Of a stretch of DNA of 64,000 nucleotides, positions 42,139 to 53,328 are shown piece by piece. How positions within the stretch are numbered: position 1 is the first letter of the stretch; each line of letters starts with the position of its first letter. The translations under genes and the position numbers were made by a program. The notes under the pieces were generated by a model, which saw only the letters and a list, made by a program, of their open reading frames with translations, searched no databases and had not been told where the DNA came from. The stretch lies in assembly GCA_001600695.1 (NCBI GenBank), contig BCKQ01000004.1, positions 434,001-498,000 on the forward strand. Reading direction: 5' to 3'. The DNA is from Ascoidea asiatica. Its lineage: Eukaryota; Ascomycota; Saccharomycetes; Ascoideales; Ascoideaceae.

Positions 42139-43637
42139 CTTAAGTTGAAATCAGAAATCAGACCTACTTTAGTATAATAATTCAAATCAATAATAGTAAG
42201 AGTCTAAGAAAAGTTTGAGATTTATTTAAATGATTGTCTAGGATCCGGAAAATAAAGGATTTAAAAATTTTGCTTGGTAGAATAATTGATTTTGAATGAT
42301 TTAAGTAAATTTTAACAATTTTTGGTATATTTTTTTTTTAAGATTAGCTCAAATCTTGAGTGAAATCTAAAGCTTGAGCTAATTAAAATGGTCCTCTGTT
42401 TTCAAGCTGCTCTTAATATTTAACATTAGGAATTTTAAGATATTTATGATTTTCTCAGTATGACATGCTTTCTTTCCTCAGGTACCGAATTTCCGGTCTC
42501 CATCCAAAAAGGGGACACAGTTGTTTTTACCAGAACTAGGTCAGCTGACAACTGTTTTTGCTCGGATGTTGTTTTGTTTTATTTCCTGTTCTGATTATTT
42601 ACGGAAAGTTCCCGATTAAGAATGTAAAAGTTTTTTAAAAAAGTAGAGCAAAGCAAAAAATACACTGTATACAGTTAATTTATGTTTCTTAAAAAATATA
42701 TATGTAGGTAAATTATTAATTTCGTATAAGTCACGTTGTTTTAATTCTCTGAACAGAACCAGCCCCATGATTCTAATTATTTCGTTTAATACTCTCGATT
42801 TTTAAACGATAGTCACCTGACTTATCTTTTTTTTCGTTTAATTAATGGATTTAAACGAGAATATAAGAACATTTTACGTATTCGTCGTACCAAGTTGGTT
42901 TATCTGCTAGAGAATGCACTAATCCACTGCTTATGTGATGCATGATACTGTCTCACTTACCGCTAAATACCGCGCAACATTTTTTTGTTGGAGAATTGTG
43001 CTCTGGCCAGTCTCTACCTGCGCTCAATGCAAACTCTAATTTTGCTGGCATTACCCTCGAGTTACGAGCCTGGAGATCTCCCAATCAGTCCACAAATTCG
43101 CCATATTATCGAAATCACTTTGCAGTGGGTGGTGGTTTGAGCCTGGATAAACGAGCGACATCACTATATTTTTGCAATGCTTTGGCATGTTGATATATTC
43201 GCTTACATTGTTTATCACTTTTAATCTTCTTCCTCAACGTTATTAGTGTAATTTTACAATAATTTCGTGAGCTTACTTTTTGTTCGATATTCTTTACACC
43301 GATATTATTATTCTCTTCTCAGATATCAAATCATTTTATTAGCCTTATTTTTATTTATTTTGCAACTGTTCATTACTTTATCATTTTATCATTTTATTAC
43401 TTTATTAGATATTAAATATTTACTTTTTTGAAATTTTTAGTTTTGTTTCCTTATCATATATATTCCTAAGGATTCTTCTATATTTTCAATAAGTTCATTC
43501 TTATAATTATTTCATTTATATTATTCATTTATCATTTTTTTTTTCTTCATTAAATAAATTCAACTTTCAATTAATTTGTTTTAATTCAATATATATAATA
43601 AATAATATAAAATATAAAATATAATAATTAATTCAAA
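42139..43637. promoter_or_regulatory. ERG25/RBF1-like divergent promoter with sterol-element cluster and GC island
   Basis: A 1.5-kb region. An AT-rich left part contains the palindrome ACTGTATACAGT (42664-42675) and CGGAAAA near 42247. A cluster of TCGTATA/TCGTTTA elements occupies 42722-43154. A GC-richer island at about 42890-43190 carries CCACTGC (42924-42930), GCAGTGG (43122-43128) and a directly repeated GAGCCTGGA (about 43068 and 43139). The final 400 bp before ERG25 are very AT-rich. A short open frame at 42942-43193 in the island has no protein features. Confidence 0.65.
42722..43154. promoter_or_regulatory. Cluster of Upc2/Ecm22-type sterol response elements upstream of ERG25
   Basis: TCGTATA(AG) lies at 42722-42730. 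TCGTTTA or its complement TAAACGA lies at 42782-42788, 42803-42809, 42834-42840, 42852-42858 and 43148-43154. TCGTATA is the core sterol response element, and TCGTTYAG is the related AR1 element, both bound by Upc2-type factors in yeast. The cluster is 480-920 bp upstream of ERG25, a known type of Upc2 target. The sites are read directly; binding is inferred. Confidence 0.6.
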
Positions 43638-44627
43638 ATGAATTCAACTTCAATATTATCAAATGAAATATTTTCAGTTTTCAATACTGTATCAAATGTA
43701 TTTGATGGTACTTCTTTATATTCTCAATCAATAAAAGGTTCATCATTTTATGAAATCTATTCAAATATAAATAATTTAAATAGTATGAATGATTTAAATT
43801 TAAATGTTTTAGAAAAATTATGGTCATCATGGTATGTTTATATGAATAATGACGTTTTAGCAACAGGTTTAATGTTTTTTTTAATTCATGAATTATTCTA
43901 TTTTGGTAGATCATTACCATGGATGATTATTGATCATTATAAATTATTCAATTCATATAAAATTCAAGCAACTAAATTACCAAGTGATAAAGAACAATGG
44001 GAATGTTTAAAATCTGTTTTAAAATCACATTTTTTAGTTGAAGCTTTACCAATTTGGACATTTCATCCAATATGTTTAAAATTAGGTATTTTATATAATG
44101 TACCATTTCCTTCAATTCAAAAAATGTTTTTACAAATTTGTTTCTTTTTTTTTGTTGAAGATTTATGGCATTATTTATTTCATAGATTATTTCATTATGG
44201 AATTTTCTATAAATATATTCATAAACAACATCATAAATATGCTGCACCTTTTGGTTTAACTGCAGAATATGCTCATCCAATTGAAGTTATGTCTTTAGGT
44301 TTTGGTACTGTTGGTGTTCCAATGATTTATTCTCATTATATGAGAGATTTACATTTATTCCCAGTTTGTCTTTGGGTTGTATTAAGATTATTTCAAGCTG
44401 TTGATTCTCATTCAGGTTATGATTTTCCATGGTCTTTAAATAAATTTTTACCATTTTGGGCTGGTGCTGAACATCATGATTTACATCATCATTATTTTAT
44501 TGGTAATTATGCTTCAAGTTTTAGATGGTGGGATTTCTTATTAGATACTGAATCTGGTCCAGATGCTAAATCTAATAGAGAGAAAAGAATGAAAATGAGA
44601 GCTGAAAGAAAAGCTAAAAAATTATAA
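43638..44627 (+). CDS. ERG25: C-4 methylsterol oxidase
   Basis: A 329-residue ER membrane di-iron oxygenase that removes C-4 methyl groups from sterol intermediates together with Erg26 and Erg27. The three histidine boxes are clear: H182-RLFH (HRLFHY), H195-KQHH (HKQHHK) and EHHDLHHH (residues 278-285). Hydrophobic membrane segments surround them ([33 protein letters not shown]). The C-terminus is lysine-rich ([11 protein letters not shown]), consistent with ER retention. It is slightly longer than yeast Erg25 (309 residues) through an N-terminal extension. Codon use is very AT-biased. The upstream cluster of sterol-response-type elements fits sterol-feedback control. Confidence 0.97.
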   Translation: MNSTSILSNEIFSVFNTVSNVFDGTSLYSQSIKGSSFYEIYSNINNLNSMNDLNLNVLEKLWSSWYVYMNNDVLATGLMFFLIHELFYFGRSLPWMIIDHYKLFNSYKIQATKLPSDKEQWECLKSVLKSHFLVEALPIWTFHPICLKLGILYNVPFPSIQKMFLQICFFFFVEDLWHYLFHRLFHYGIFYKYIHKQHHKYAAPFGLTAEYAHPIEVMSLGFGTVGVPMIYSHYMRDLHLFPVCLWVVLRLFQAVDSHSGYDFPWSLNKFLPFWAGAEHHDLHHHYFIGNYASSFRWWDFLLDTESGPDAKSNREKRMKMRAERKAKKL

Positions 44628-45248
44628 TCTACAAGTTGATAGATACTATTAAATAATATTAATCATCATCATCATATATAAACAAACACCTTTTAATATA
44701 CTATTAGAAAAGTAAACTATACAAATATACTAATAAACTAACCAATTAATGAATATAACTTACTAATACCTATGTAATGCATGATACACAAATCAGCTAT
44801 TGATTAAAACATCACATTTAATAATTTTATCTAACTTTTACTACCAGTAGTATTATTACTTGTTTAAAGAATAAATAAACGAGAAATCAGCAATACACAC
44901 CACGTGACTTGATATTTTTGAAGAATTACGTTCTCCAGCCTTAAACAGAAAATAAATTCGGATTACCAATCTCGAGTGGCGTATGAGCAGCTTGAATTTG
45001 CCCCTTCCGATTCGCTTCGTTTAGAAAAAACACTACCAAGGCCATTACCACCGCCACGGTACCTTAGCGTTACTCTTCAGCCAAACATCAATTGCAATAG
45101 AGACATTATTGAAAAATGGTTAGCACGGATAGTGATAGTAATTGGTAAACTTCAGAGCTTGAATTCAAAAACAATTGAAATTGAAATTGAAATATGAATA
45201 ATCTAAAATTTCATATATTATTGGTGTAATCTCCAAATATATTTCAAA
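44628..45248. promoter_or_regulatory. PSG1 upstream region with CACGTG and a small GC-richer block
   Basis: A 620-bp spacer. CACGTG at 44901-44906 (GTCACGTG on the other strand) is followed by a GC-richer block at about 44935-45075. An open frame at 44976-45197 has no family features, sits directly in front of PSG1, and is probably chance. Confidence 0.55.
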
Positions 45249-46574
45249 ATGATCATTTCTCAAATAATAGCTTTGTCAGTATTTATTGGAATAATAAATG
45301 CTTCTCCTGTTCCTGAACCTGCTGATAAAATATCACTTTTTCAACCGGCTGAAACTACCGTTATTGGTGATTCAAATTCAAATTCAAATTCTTTTTTAAA
45401 ATCAAATCTTTTGAAATTATATAAAAGAGAACCTGCAAGAGATGTGATTGCTCCAAAACCTAAAAAAACAAAAGAGGAAGAAGAAGCAGAAAATAAACCT
45501 CCTGAACCTTGGGTTAGAACAATTTATTCTTCAATTGTTGAAGTTGTTAATCCAACTGTTATTGATGGAATTACATTTTCTGCAAAACCTCCTGAAGATT
45601 CTAATGCTCCAATTCCTTGGATTTCCTTAAATAATCAAGGTAGACCAAAAACAATTAAACCAAAAATTCAAAATGGTTATATAACTAAAAATGCTTCTCC
45701 AGATTATTCAACATGGTTTAAAACTCCAGTTACAAAAACTTTAGATCAAAAAGAATTAAAAGCTCATAATTTAAAAGATAATGATAAATTAGAAATTATT
45801 GAATGGATTGATGAAGATAAAACTTATGTTAATTTAAATCCAATTATAAGATGTACACCAAATAGATATAAAAAAAAGGGTAAAGCTAAAGTTATTTCAA
45901 GTGAACCATTTTGTACTCCAAGTGAAGATTCTTCACTTGATTTAAATAAAGCGTATTTTGTAACTTGGTATACAAAATTTTTTGGTGATGCTGAAAAAAT
46001 TAGATTACATTTAGCTTATGTTTCTGAAAATGTTTATGAAAAAAATTATAAAAAAAAAAAAAGAGATGAATTAATACCAACTGGTGTTGATAATGCATTT
46101 TTTTCAACTGATTGGTTAAAAAATAAAAATGGTGATGGAATTTATCCATTATTTGTTAATCCTGATTGGATTGGAGATAAAAAAGCATATGAAAAAATTA
46201 TAATGACTTTGCAACCTGATACAATTCAAGATGATGATTTTGATTTACTAACAAATGGAACTGTTGTAAAAATTCGTAGAAGAGCTGTTGTAGATAAATC
46301 TGAAAAATACAGAGATTATGCTGGTGGTTTACTTGGTCCTGATGATGATAAATATATTATAATGATGGTAATGCCAACTGTTGTTGTTGTATTTGGTTGT
46401 ATAATGTATTTTATGTTACAAGTTTGTGCAAAAGATAGAGATATTTCGGATATTAGAAGAAGTGTATTAGGTAAAAAAATGCATAAAGATTTAGGTGTCT
46501 TTAAATTATCTAAAACTAAAAATAAATATTCTAAATTACCAGAATATGATAAATATCAATTTAAAAATGTTTAA
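45249..46574 (+). CDS. PSG1: Golgi/ER membrane protein Psg1 (Pma1 stabilisation)
   Basis: A 441-residue type I membrane protein. It has a signal peptide (about residues 1-18) and then an acidic Ser/Asn-rich propiece. A Kex2-type dibasic site KR (residues 59-60, LYKR/EPAR) follows. The conserved PWVRTIYSSIVEVVNPTVI and GITFSAKPPE block is typical of YKL077W/Psg1, which protects the plasma-membrane H+-ATPase Pma1 in the Golgi. A lumenal region with cysteines (IRCTPN, EPFCTPS) follows, then a basic RRR segment and one TM helix (about 368-394; MPTVVVVFGCIMYFML). The cytosolic tail is basic. Family recognition is from the conserved N-terminal block and the topology. Confidence 0.87.
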   Translation: MIISQIIALSVFIGIINASPVPEPADKISLFQPAETTVIGDSNSNSNSFLKSNLLKLYKREPARDVIAPKPKKTKEEEEAENKPPEPWVRTIYSSIVEVVNPTVIDGITFSAKPPEDSNAPIPWISLNNQGRPKTIKPKIQNGYITKNASPDYSTWFKTPVTKTLDQKELKAHNLKDNDKLEIIEWIDEDKTYVNLNPIIRCTPNRYKKKGKAKVISSEPFCTPSEDSSLDLNKAYFVTWYTKFFGDAEKIRLHLAYVSENVYEKNYKKKKRDELIPTGVDNAFFSTDWLKNKNGDGIYPLFVNPDWIGDKKAYEKIIMTLQPDTIQDDDFDLLTNGTVVKIRRRAVVDKSEKYRDYAGGLLGPDDDKYIIMMVMPTVVVVFGCIMYFMLQVCAKDRDISDIRRSVLGKKMHKDLGVFKLSKTKNKYSKLPEYDKYQFKNV

Positions 46575-47052
46575 TCAATTAGTTTATTTCTAAATCAAAT
46601 TAAATCAAAAATCAATTACCTGAAAAAATGAAACGTTTCAATCATTATGCATATATCATCCTTAAATGGAATAAATACCTTTCCAACTTGTATTTCAATA
46701 AAATTATCCTTTTCTCTTTAATATATTTTCATAATTCAAATTTTAGTAGCTTTAAAGTATTTCTTTATGATGATCCAACTCCGCTCTAAAAGCGCTTTAA
46801 CTTTAATTTATTTTGTCGGATTTAGTATAAATACCGGGTAACCACGCTATCGTATATATTTTGTTTATTTCATTTCGAAAGAGAACAAACAAAGTGGAAT
46901 AGCAATATTAAAAATAATTGAAAGAAATAACTATTCAATATTTTAGAAAAAAAGAATTTATTTGAAATCGTCTCTTTCACTGTTTTTAGATTAACTTCTA
47001 TTTTAATTACATATATCAGTAAAATTATTGATGCTGATGATTGATTGAAGAA
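46575..47052. promoter_or_regulatory. ATG12 promoter region with Reb1-type site
   Basis: AT-rich spacer between PSG1 and ATG12. CCGGGTAA (complement TTACCCGG) at 46834-46841 is a perfect Reb1-type core about 212 bp upstream of the ATG12 start. No other structure was seen. Confidence 0.55.
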
Positions 47053-47654
47053 ATGAGTGAAGGAAGAAGTACGTATGATTAATTCTTTCCATTTTTTAGT
47101 TAATTATACTTTTTCTTATTATTATTAGATTTTAAAATTATTAACATTTTTTATCAAATATTTATCAATCAATTCAAGAATTAAATTTTTCATTATTTCA
47201 ATATAATAATAAAAATAATCAGAATGAAATTAAAGATAAAAAATTAGCAAAATCTAAAATATCTACTACAAATTCTATAATTTTAACAAAATTACCTGAA
47301 AACACAGCAAATGTTTTAAATAAATTAAATAATAATTATAATCTAGAATTAAAAAATAAAAAGGTTATGATCCGATTTCAAGCTATTGGATCTGCAAAAC
47401 AAATAGAACCAAAACTTTTCAAAATTTCGAGTAATCAACCTTTTAGTACAATTATAAATTTTTTAAAAAAAAAATTAAAAAAAGTAAAAGAAATTAATCC
47501 TAATTCAAATTTGAATAATGATTTATCTGTATTTTGTTATTTGAGAAATAGCTTTGCTCCAAGTCCTGATGAAATAATTGACAATTTATTCAAAAATTTT
47601 CATACAAATAATGAGTTAATTGTATCTTATTGTAATACTGTTGCCTTTGGTTAA
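47053..47654 (+). CDS. ATG12: Autophagy ubiquitin-like protein Atg12 (two exons)
   Basis: Proposed as join(47053..47068, 47179..47654), encoding 163 residues. Atg12 is conjugated to Atg5 through its C-terminal glycine to drive Atg8 lipidation in autophagy. The end reads NSFAPSPDEIIDNLF then NNELIVSYCNTVAFG, with the required terminal Gly. Upstream, NSIILTKLPENTANVL and KVMIRFQAIGSAK complete the ubiquitin fold. The conserved frame continues upstream of the first in-frame ATG (47367) until stops at 47142 and 47133, so a spliced start is needed. Exon 1 encodes MSEGR plus one base; the donor is GTACGT at 47069, a TATTAAC branch-like sequence lies at 47139-47145, and the acceptor AG is at 47177-47178. 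The splice keeps the frame exactly. The exon-1 choice is inference. Confidence 0.85.
47069..47178 (+). other. Predicted spliceosomal intron in ATG12 (110 nt)
   Basis: GTACGT donor, TATTAAC branch-like motif (one change from TACTAAC) 34 nt before the acceptor, and an AAG acceptor. Joining restores one frame through the Atg12 core. An earlier AG at 47127-47128 lies upstream of the branch motif and would put the downstream sequence into a stop. Confidence 0.7.
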
Positions 47655-47940
47655 ATTCAAAGATTTTTAGTTGAATAATATTTTTTTTTAATCCTCTTAA
47701 GTTTACCAAAATGACTGAAAAAATATATGTGATCTGATAAAAGGTCTTAATAAAAGACAAGCAGTCAGTAACATAATAAATAGTAATATAATAGATAGTA
47801 TTACTTGATACTGTAAGTGATTTATTAGAATGCTAATGATTATCAATAAGTTACTGTTCCGAGGAATTAAATTTCATAGTTTTTGATAGCAGAAAGCAGA
47901 ATTGACTATTTTCTTTTTAAGTTAAGTATCTTGAATACAT

Positions 47941-47967
47941 TTATGTATGAAATGATTTCATACATAA
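47941..47967. repeat. 27-bp perfect palindrome (13-bp arms)
   Basis: TTATGTATGAAAT, a central G, then the exact reverse complement. A related palindrome (GTATGAAA-T-TTTCATAC) occurs at 59382-59398 and shares the left 13 bases. It could be a dimeric protein site or a hairpin; function unknown. Confidence 0.8.
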
Positions 47968-49328
47968 TATTTAATAGTTTGTCAATTAAATAGTTCTATT
48001 TATAAAATGACTTTTATATTATATACATTAAAATTGGAATATTAAGAAAGAAATTAATACAGTTCATTTTTTTTCAAATATAATTATTTAAAAAAGAGCT
48101 AAAAATTATTTTTTTCATTCTTATTTTCATTGATTTTTACTACTTCAAAACTGATTTTATTTTATAAAATTTCATCTTTTGAAGTACAAAAAATTAGTGC
48201 ATATTCCTAAATAAATGTTTGATTTCTAGAAGGCTTCTTTGAAAATTAATATAACTTTATTGAAGTCAGATACGAATCATATATTAAAAATAAAATTTCT
48301 TCTATGTATCGATTCATCTGAAACAAAGTATCCTTCGAATTTGGATTGACCTTTATTTCTGAATATTATATTAAATAACCAAAAATATTTTGTAATGAAA
48401 ATCTTTTTTTTTGTTTATGGTTATTTATTTAGCCGTCATTCACAATCTTTGATCAATTAGATCAGCTATATTATTTCAAAAAAAATTATTTGAATTCTTT
48501 TTCCATAGAAGCTTTGAAGACTGGAAAAATTTAATCAGAAACTTCTAATTCACAAAAGTAATTACTTCAAAGAACTTCAAAGAAAACCGTAAACCACAAA
48601 TTTTTAAAAAAATGAATTTTAAATCGTTCAATATATGGAATCAATGTGCTTTTTTTTATCAACTGTCTTGCTTTTGAATTTAAATTGACTAACTTAAGCT
48701 GGTGATAGATATAACCATTGAATAAATCAAGTCAAAGCCTTCAAACAAGATAATTTAGCAGGAATACCAGAAAATGGATGGAAATAATAGTAGGCGTTGT
48801 TAACTATACACTGCAAAAGTAAAACAATAATAATAGGATAATTAGACACCGACTCATTTCTCGAGGGTAACTCAACGGCAGTTTTGGAATCCACAAAACA
48901 AAATTATCAGATATTTGGTAACCAATTGCGTGGGACGGCTTGTAAACAGGATTCCTTCTTTCCCAGATCTTTGTTAACAGGACGACCTGTTTATGGACAA
49001 ATAACTTTAGAAAGTAAGACAGACAAATAAATTAAATGCCTTTTATCTTAAAGCTCTAAAAAATAGTTGACAATAATATAGATTCAATTATGATGACTTT
49101 TGATACTCTTAAGATATTAGTTTTGCTTTACAAAAGTAGAAACTAATTTTAGAATAATTCCCCAGTTTTAAAAAGTTCAGGAATTATTATATAGATCATT
49201 TAAAAAAAACTAATTTTTAGTTGTAAGAGCAGGAAAAAGCAGCAATGCAATTTGAGAAAATAGATTTGAATTTTAGATATTAAACTTACAAACTTGGATG
49301 TATGCAGGTATCAGTGACTATCCGGAAA

Positions 49329-49393
49329 AGCTACTTCCTATAGAAGCTTCACTGCGCATATATAGAAAGTGGAAGCTTCTACAGAAAATAGCT
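49329..49393. repeat. Imperfect inverted repeat with AAGCTTC cores
   Basis: Left arm 49329-49352 and right arm 49369-49393 pair at about 21 of 25 positions with one indel around a 16-nt loop. Both arms contain TAGAAGCTTC or its complement. No target-site duplication or coding sequence is attached. Confidence 0.65.
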
Positions 49394-51275
49394 TCTAGAA
49401 GTGATCAACAAAATACATTAAGAGACTAATAACACTAGTAAAGTAAGTAGAATAGCGTATACACTTTCAATCTAACAAATATTACCATTGCCAAATTATA
49501 AATAGTCTAGAACTGGTAAGGCAAAATACTCTTCAAAATGCTTTTTTACAAAAAATCGATCAGTTCTTTATACTTCTCGCAAAATTTAAAGAATTGAAAA
49601 ATAATTCCTAAATATTTCTCTTGGGAACCCATTGGTGCTAAAAGAATCAAAGATAGCAAGTAATCCAAAAAAAATAAATTCAAATTCAATAGAAATAACA
49701 TATTATAGTATGTATGATTATAGGTAATTCAAAGATGTATAATAATTAAATAGATATAATAAATAATTAATAAATTAAAGTATTTATAACTTAATTAGTA
49801 AAATTCAATAATTATTTCAAAAGAATCGTCAAACTAAATGTAAAATATTTTTGCAACTCTTCTTAGATGATTATATTGTAAAAAGTTTTTATTTTAAATA
49901 AATCCAGAAACTCAATATCTGTTTAGATATAAGCTAGCGAACTTTCATTTGCTTTTTTAAATCAATTGAAAGAATTGATAAATAATATTTTGAAAAATAT
50001 ACTATGATATCATTTAAATGGAAATCCTATAATTGTTTCAATTTAGGTTTTAAGAATATTTTTTTCTAAACTAATAAAACAATAAAATTTCGTCACTTTC
50101 AATGACTGAATTGAAAGTTTGGTTAATTTTTTATTTTATTTTAGCTATCATTGATTACAAAAATATGGAATTTATTTTCTTGATTTTTGCCTTTTATAAC
50201 TTTCCAAAATTATAAACTGTTTTCTAGAAGCCAAAAAATAAAAAATAAAACAAATATGAATCATGTTTAATCTTCTTCTGTTCTTCTTTGTTGTTGTTTA
50301 CTATCAGTGCTGCAGGTACCGTCTCAGCCTACATGAATCAACCAATTGGCGAACTGAAAAATTGAACCCAGTACGGTTGTTGTCTATTTATAGAATATTA
50401 TATGTTTTTCACTGCAATCCGTAAACTTGGATTTATCCTGAATTAAAATAAAGAAGAGCTAATTAACAGCTCTATTCTATTTAGAATCAGATTTTAATAC
50501 GGCTGTAATTTACACTTTCAATGAATATGAAGCTAAATATAATTTTTATATGTAATTTTCAAATAATTATTTTACTAGAACTGTATTTTGAAAGAAAAAT
50601 CAGAATAATTTATTTTATTGTACAAGAAACAGATAATATTGAAAATTTAAAACAAAAATTCCAAAAAACTTCTAAAAAAACAGTGGGTTAAAAATAACCT
50701 GATAGAGAAGCATTTTGAAAAAAATTCATTCTATTTTATAGATTTTTGGACTTTCTATATTAAACTATTTGTAGAATTTTTTGATAAAAATTGAACAAAA
50801 CAAAAATGAATAGCCAAAAAAAAGTAGTGGGAATATTTAAATAAGAAATTATATGTTCTAGAAGCCGAATTATTAAATATTCTATTGAGAATCCAAATGA
50901 AATATCAACACTTTTTTCCATTGAAAATTTTTTTCTTTTTTATTTTATTCAAGGATGTCATAGATCTTAGTTTTTAAGTCAATTAAGACATAAAAAGCTT
51001 CTATACATAATCTTACTAGTATTACATCTGATCAGAAACATAATTCTTAAGACACGTAGATTCCAAATAGTTTTTCCATAAATAAGTTTAATCTAAAGAA
51101 AGGCAATCATCTTTTCTCATAGAAAAAGATTTTCAGCAACTTCTGAATTCTGAAGTTATTTTCTTTCTTCTCACCTTTATCATCTTTATCTTATTTAGAA
51201 AAAACGGTAAAAAAATTTTCCTTAAAAATTAACCTTTTCAGCAATTTGAGTAATAAGCGAAACCGATAAAAATTG

Positions 51276-51292
51276 ACTAGTAGTCTACTAGT
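51276..51292. repeat. 17-bp palindrome (ACTAGTAG-T-CTACTAGT)
   Basis: Perfect 8-bp arms with a single central base, in the region upstream of velvet gene B. Confidence 0.75.
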
Positions 51293-53328
51293 AGTTTTAG
51301 ATTTCTTTTAGAATTAAGAATAAATCCCTGAGTTAAATGCATAATTCATAGCTAAATTTGCAAAAATTATATACTGTATATGATCGTAGGGTTTATATTG
51401 TATTACATAACTTATAATAATTTTTTTTTTCATGTAATATAATTACGTTTTCCATTACTGAAAGACATGTTAGGATAATTATGATAGTTTAATATAATAT
51501 TGAATCATATCGTTCAAAATACGAGAGTCTTCGTAATTTCCATTTACTAAAGTCCTTATACACCAAAGAAAAAATAGTCAAACGTTATTCACTTTGATTC
51601 AAAAGTATACTATTACAATTTTCTGCGACAAGTGTAAATTCCTAAAATTCAAATAAAAAATATCTTTAAAACGACTTTGAATTAATCACCCTTTTCTTTT
51701 TAGAGACTTTTAAATAAATATTATCCTACTTTCAATGACCATATTATCTATTCTTGACTATAAACTCAATTCAAAATTAGACTTGAAGATTGATCTTTTT
51801 GATTTTTGAATTAAGATATACATGAAAATATATCAATATTCATTACTAGTTATTTTTTCGTTTTCTAGGATAGGTCCTTTGAATGATTAATCCTCTTTTT
51901 GTTTGAAATTTGAAAATAAAAAGTCCTAATGTCGGATTTAATCTTTTTAAAACCAATATGCCAGACAACTTTGAAATCTGTTTTTATTAAAACTTTTTTT
52001 AGAACTCATATGAATTTTAATTTGATTTCAGACAAAATTTGGGTCTATTATTCTTCTAAAATTTTTGTCTATGAATTTAGATAAGTTCTAGGATTATTAT
52101 TTGTAGGCATGCTTTCAAGAACTCTTATCTACTGTAGACAATAGTGGAAGGTGGCGGAATGAACACACAGAAGAAAACCCAGGTGCACGGGCTACCAACA
52201 TTTATATATCCTGGTACAGGAGGTCTGTAAGTAAAAAGCCTGGGCACCTGACTTCCATGTGACGGTTAGGTCGGCAATGGAAGCTTACTCGCCCAATCTT
52301 CTCTACTTCCGAGGAAAAATGTTTTGTAGTGTAGTACTTGCTTGCTGCTGCTCCGGAATGCGATAATGACCTTCAATATCCGGAACATTAGCTCAGAAAA
52401 AGCATGGTTGTAATGAAAAAAATATTTTCTCAATTCACATAACCTAGAATTGGTGATAATTGGCGATTACAAAATGGGGATATTATAATTAAAGACAATT
52501 TTGCATAACAAACAACATGCTAGTATATTAATAGGTGCTTTTTATTTTAATAAAACTTCACAGACTAATAAAAAACTACTTCTAACATGTTATACTACTG
52601 AGGGTAATTCAATTGATAGTAAGTAAACTTTTCAAAATTAGATCGATGTAAAAATTCGAGAGTATACCCCAGTTCATTTTTCGAAAGTATGGAAATGATC
52701 AAATTTTCAAATTTTTCTAAAATCATTTCAAAAATATTAGTGCAGATTTGTCTTACTCTTACTATTTCAGTCATGATCCATTTGTATGGGCATCGCCTAG
52801 GTATTTTGGTAGTTGGTTTGTATCAATTAATAAATTTCTTTTAAACTTAGGTAGTTTAAATTTTTATTTAGCTTAGGAGATACCTAAACATCTAACTTAA
52901 CCTTACAAGTCTGAAGTTTCTTCTAAATATCTATTTCAATTCAACTTCTAATATTATATTGTTCTTTGATACACTATTTACTTTCATTATCAAATTTAAA
53001 ATCATTTTATTTTTCGACTTTACATTAACTGGCAATATGATACTTCGATTATTGATCATATTTCTTTGAAAAATTTATTTAAATATGAAGGTTTCCTTCA
53101 CCTTTTTGATTAGTAAACGATTATAATTTTATATTCAAATATTTCAAATAACAGACAATATTCAATCATCAAAAAAAATAATTATCAATAATAAAATATT
53201 TATTAAATATTTATTAAATTTCTATCATATAAATTAATTTTAGATAAAACTTTTAATTTTTCGATAAAAATATTATTGAAAATTTTAAACCATTTCTTTT
53301 TCTCAAATAAAATAACTCAATTTTAAAA

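Larger units (their letters stand above)
47655..53328. other. 5.7-kb region without a recognisable gene
   Basis: The longest gap in the window, with stops in all frames throughout and no open frame long enough to show a domain. It lacks the long poly-T and trinucleotide repeats common elsewhere. Contents seen: a 27-bp perfect palindrome (47941-47967), an AACAGG/CCTGTT inverted pair (48976-48991), an imperfect 65-bp inverted repeat (49329-49393), a 17-bp palindrome (51276-51292), and a GC-richer block at about 52130-52400. No transposon ORF, LTR pair, tRNA or point-centromere (CDEI-II-III) arrangement was recognised. It ends at velvet gene B, so much of it may be that gene's promoter. A regional centromere or decayed genes are alternatives. 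Confidence 0.6.

Noticed and set aside
44976-45197. 73-codon open frame just before PSG1
   Set aside because: No motif, ends in a Glu-Ile repeat from simple sequence, and lies where the PSG1 leader should be.
47367-47654. Treating ATG12 as a 95-codon gene starting at 47367
   Set aside because: The conserved frame continues upstream (LPENT, KVMIRF) and a consistent intron supplies an earlier start.
50330-50370. Possible tRNA on the minus strand (GGTTCAATTTT)
   Set aside because: It resembles a B-box, but there is no A-box or cloverleaf at the right distance.
47655-53328. Transposon or LTR element in the large gap
   Set aside because: No paired direct repeats, target-site duplications, or reverse-transcriptase/transposase-like frames could be seen.
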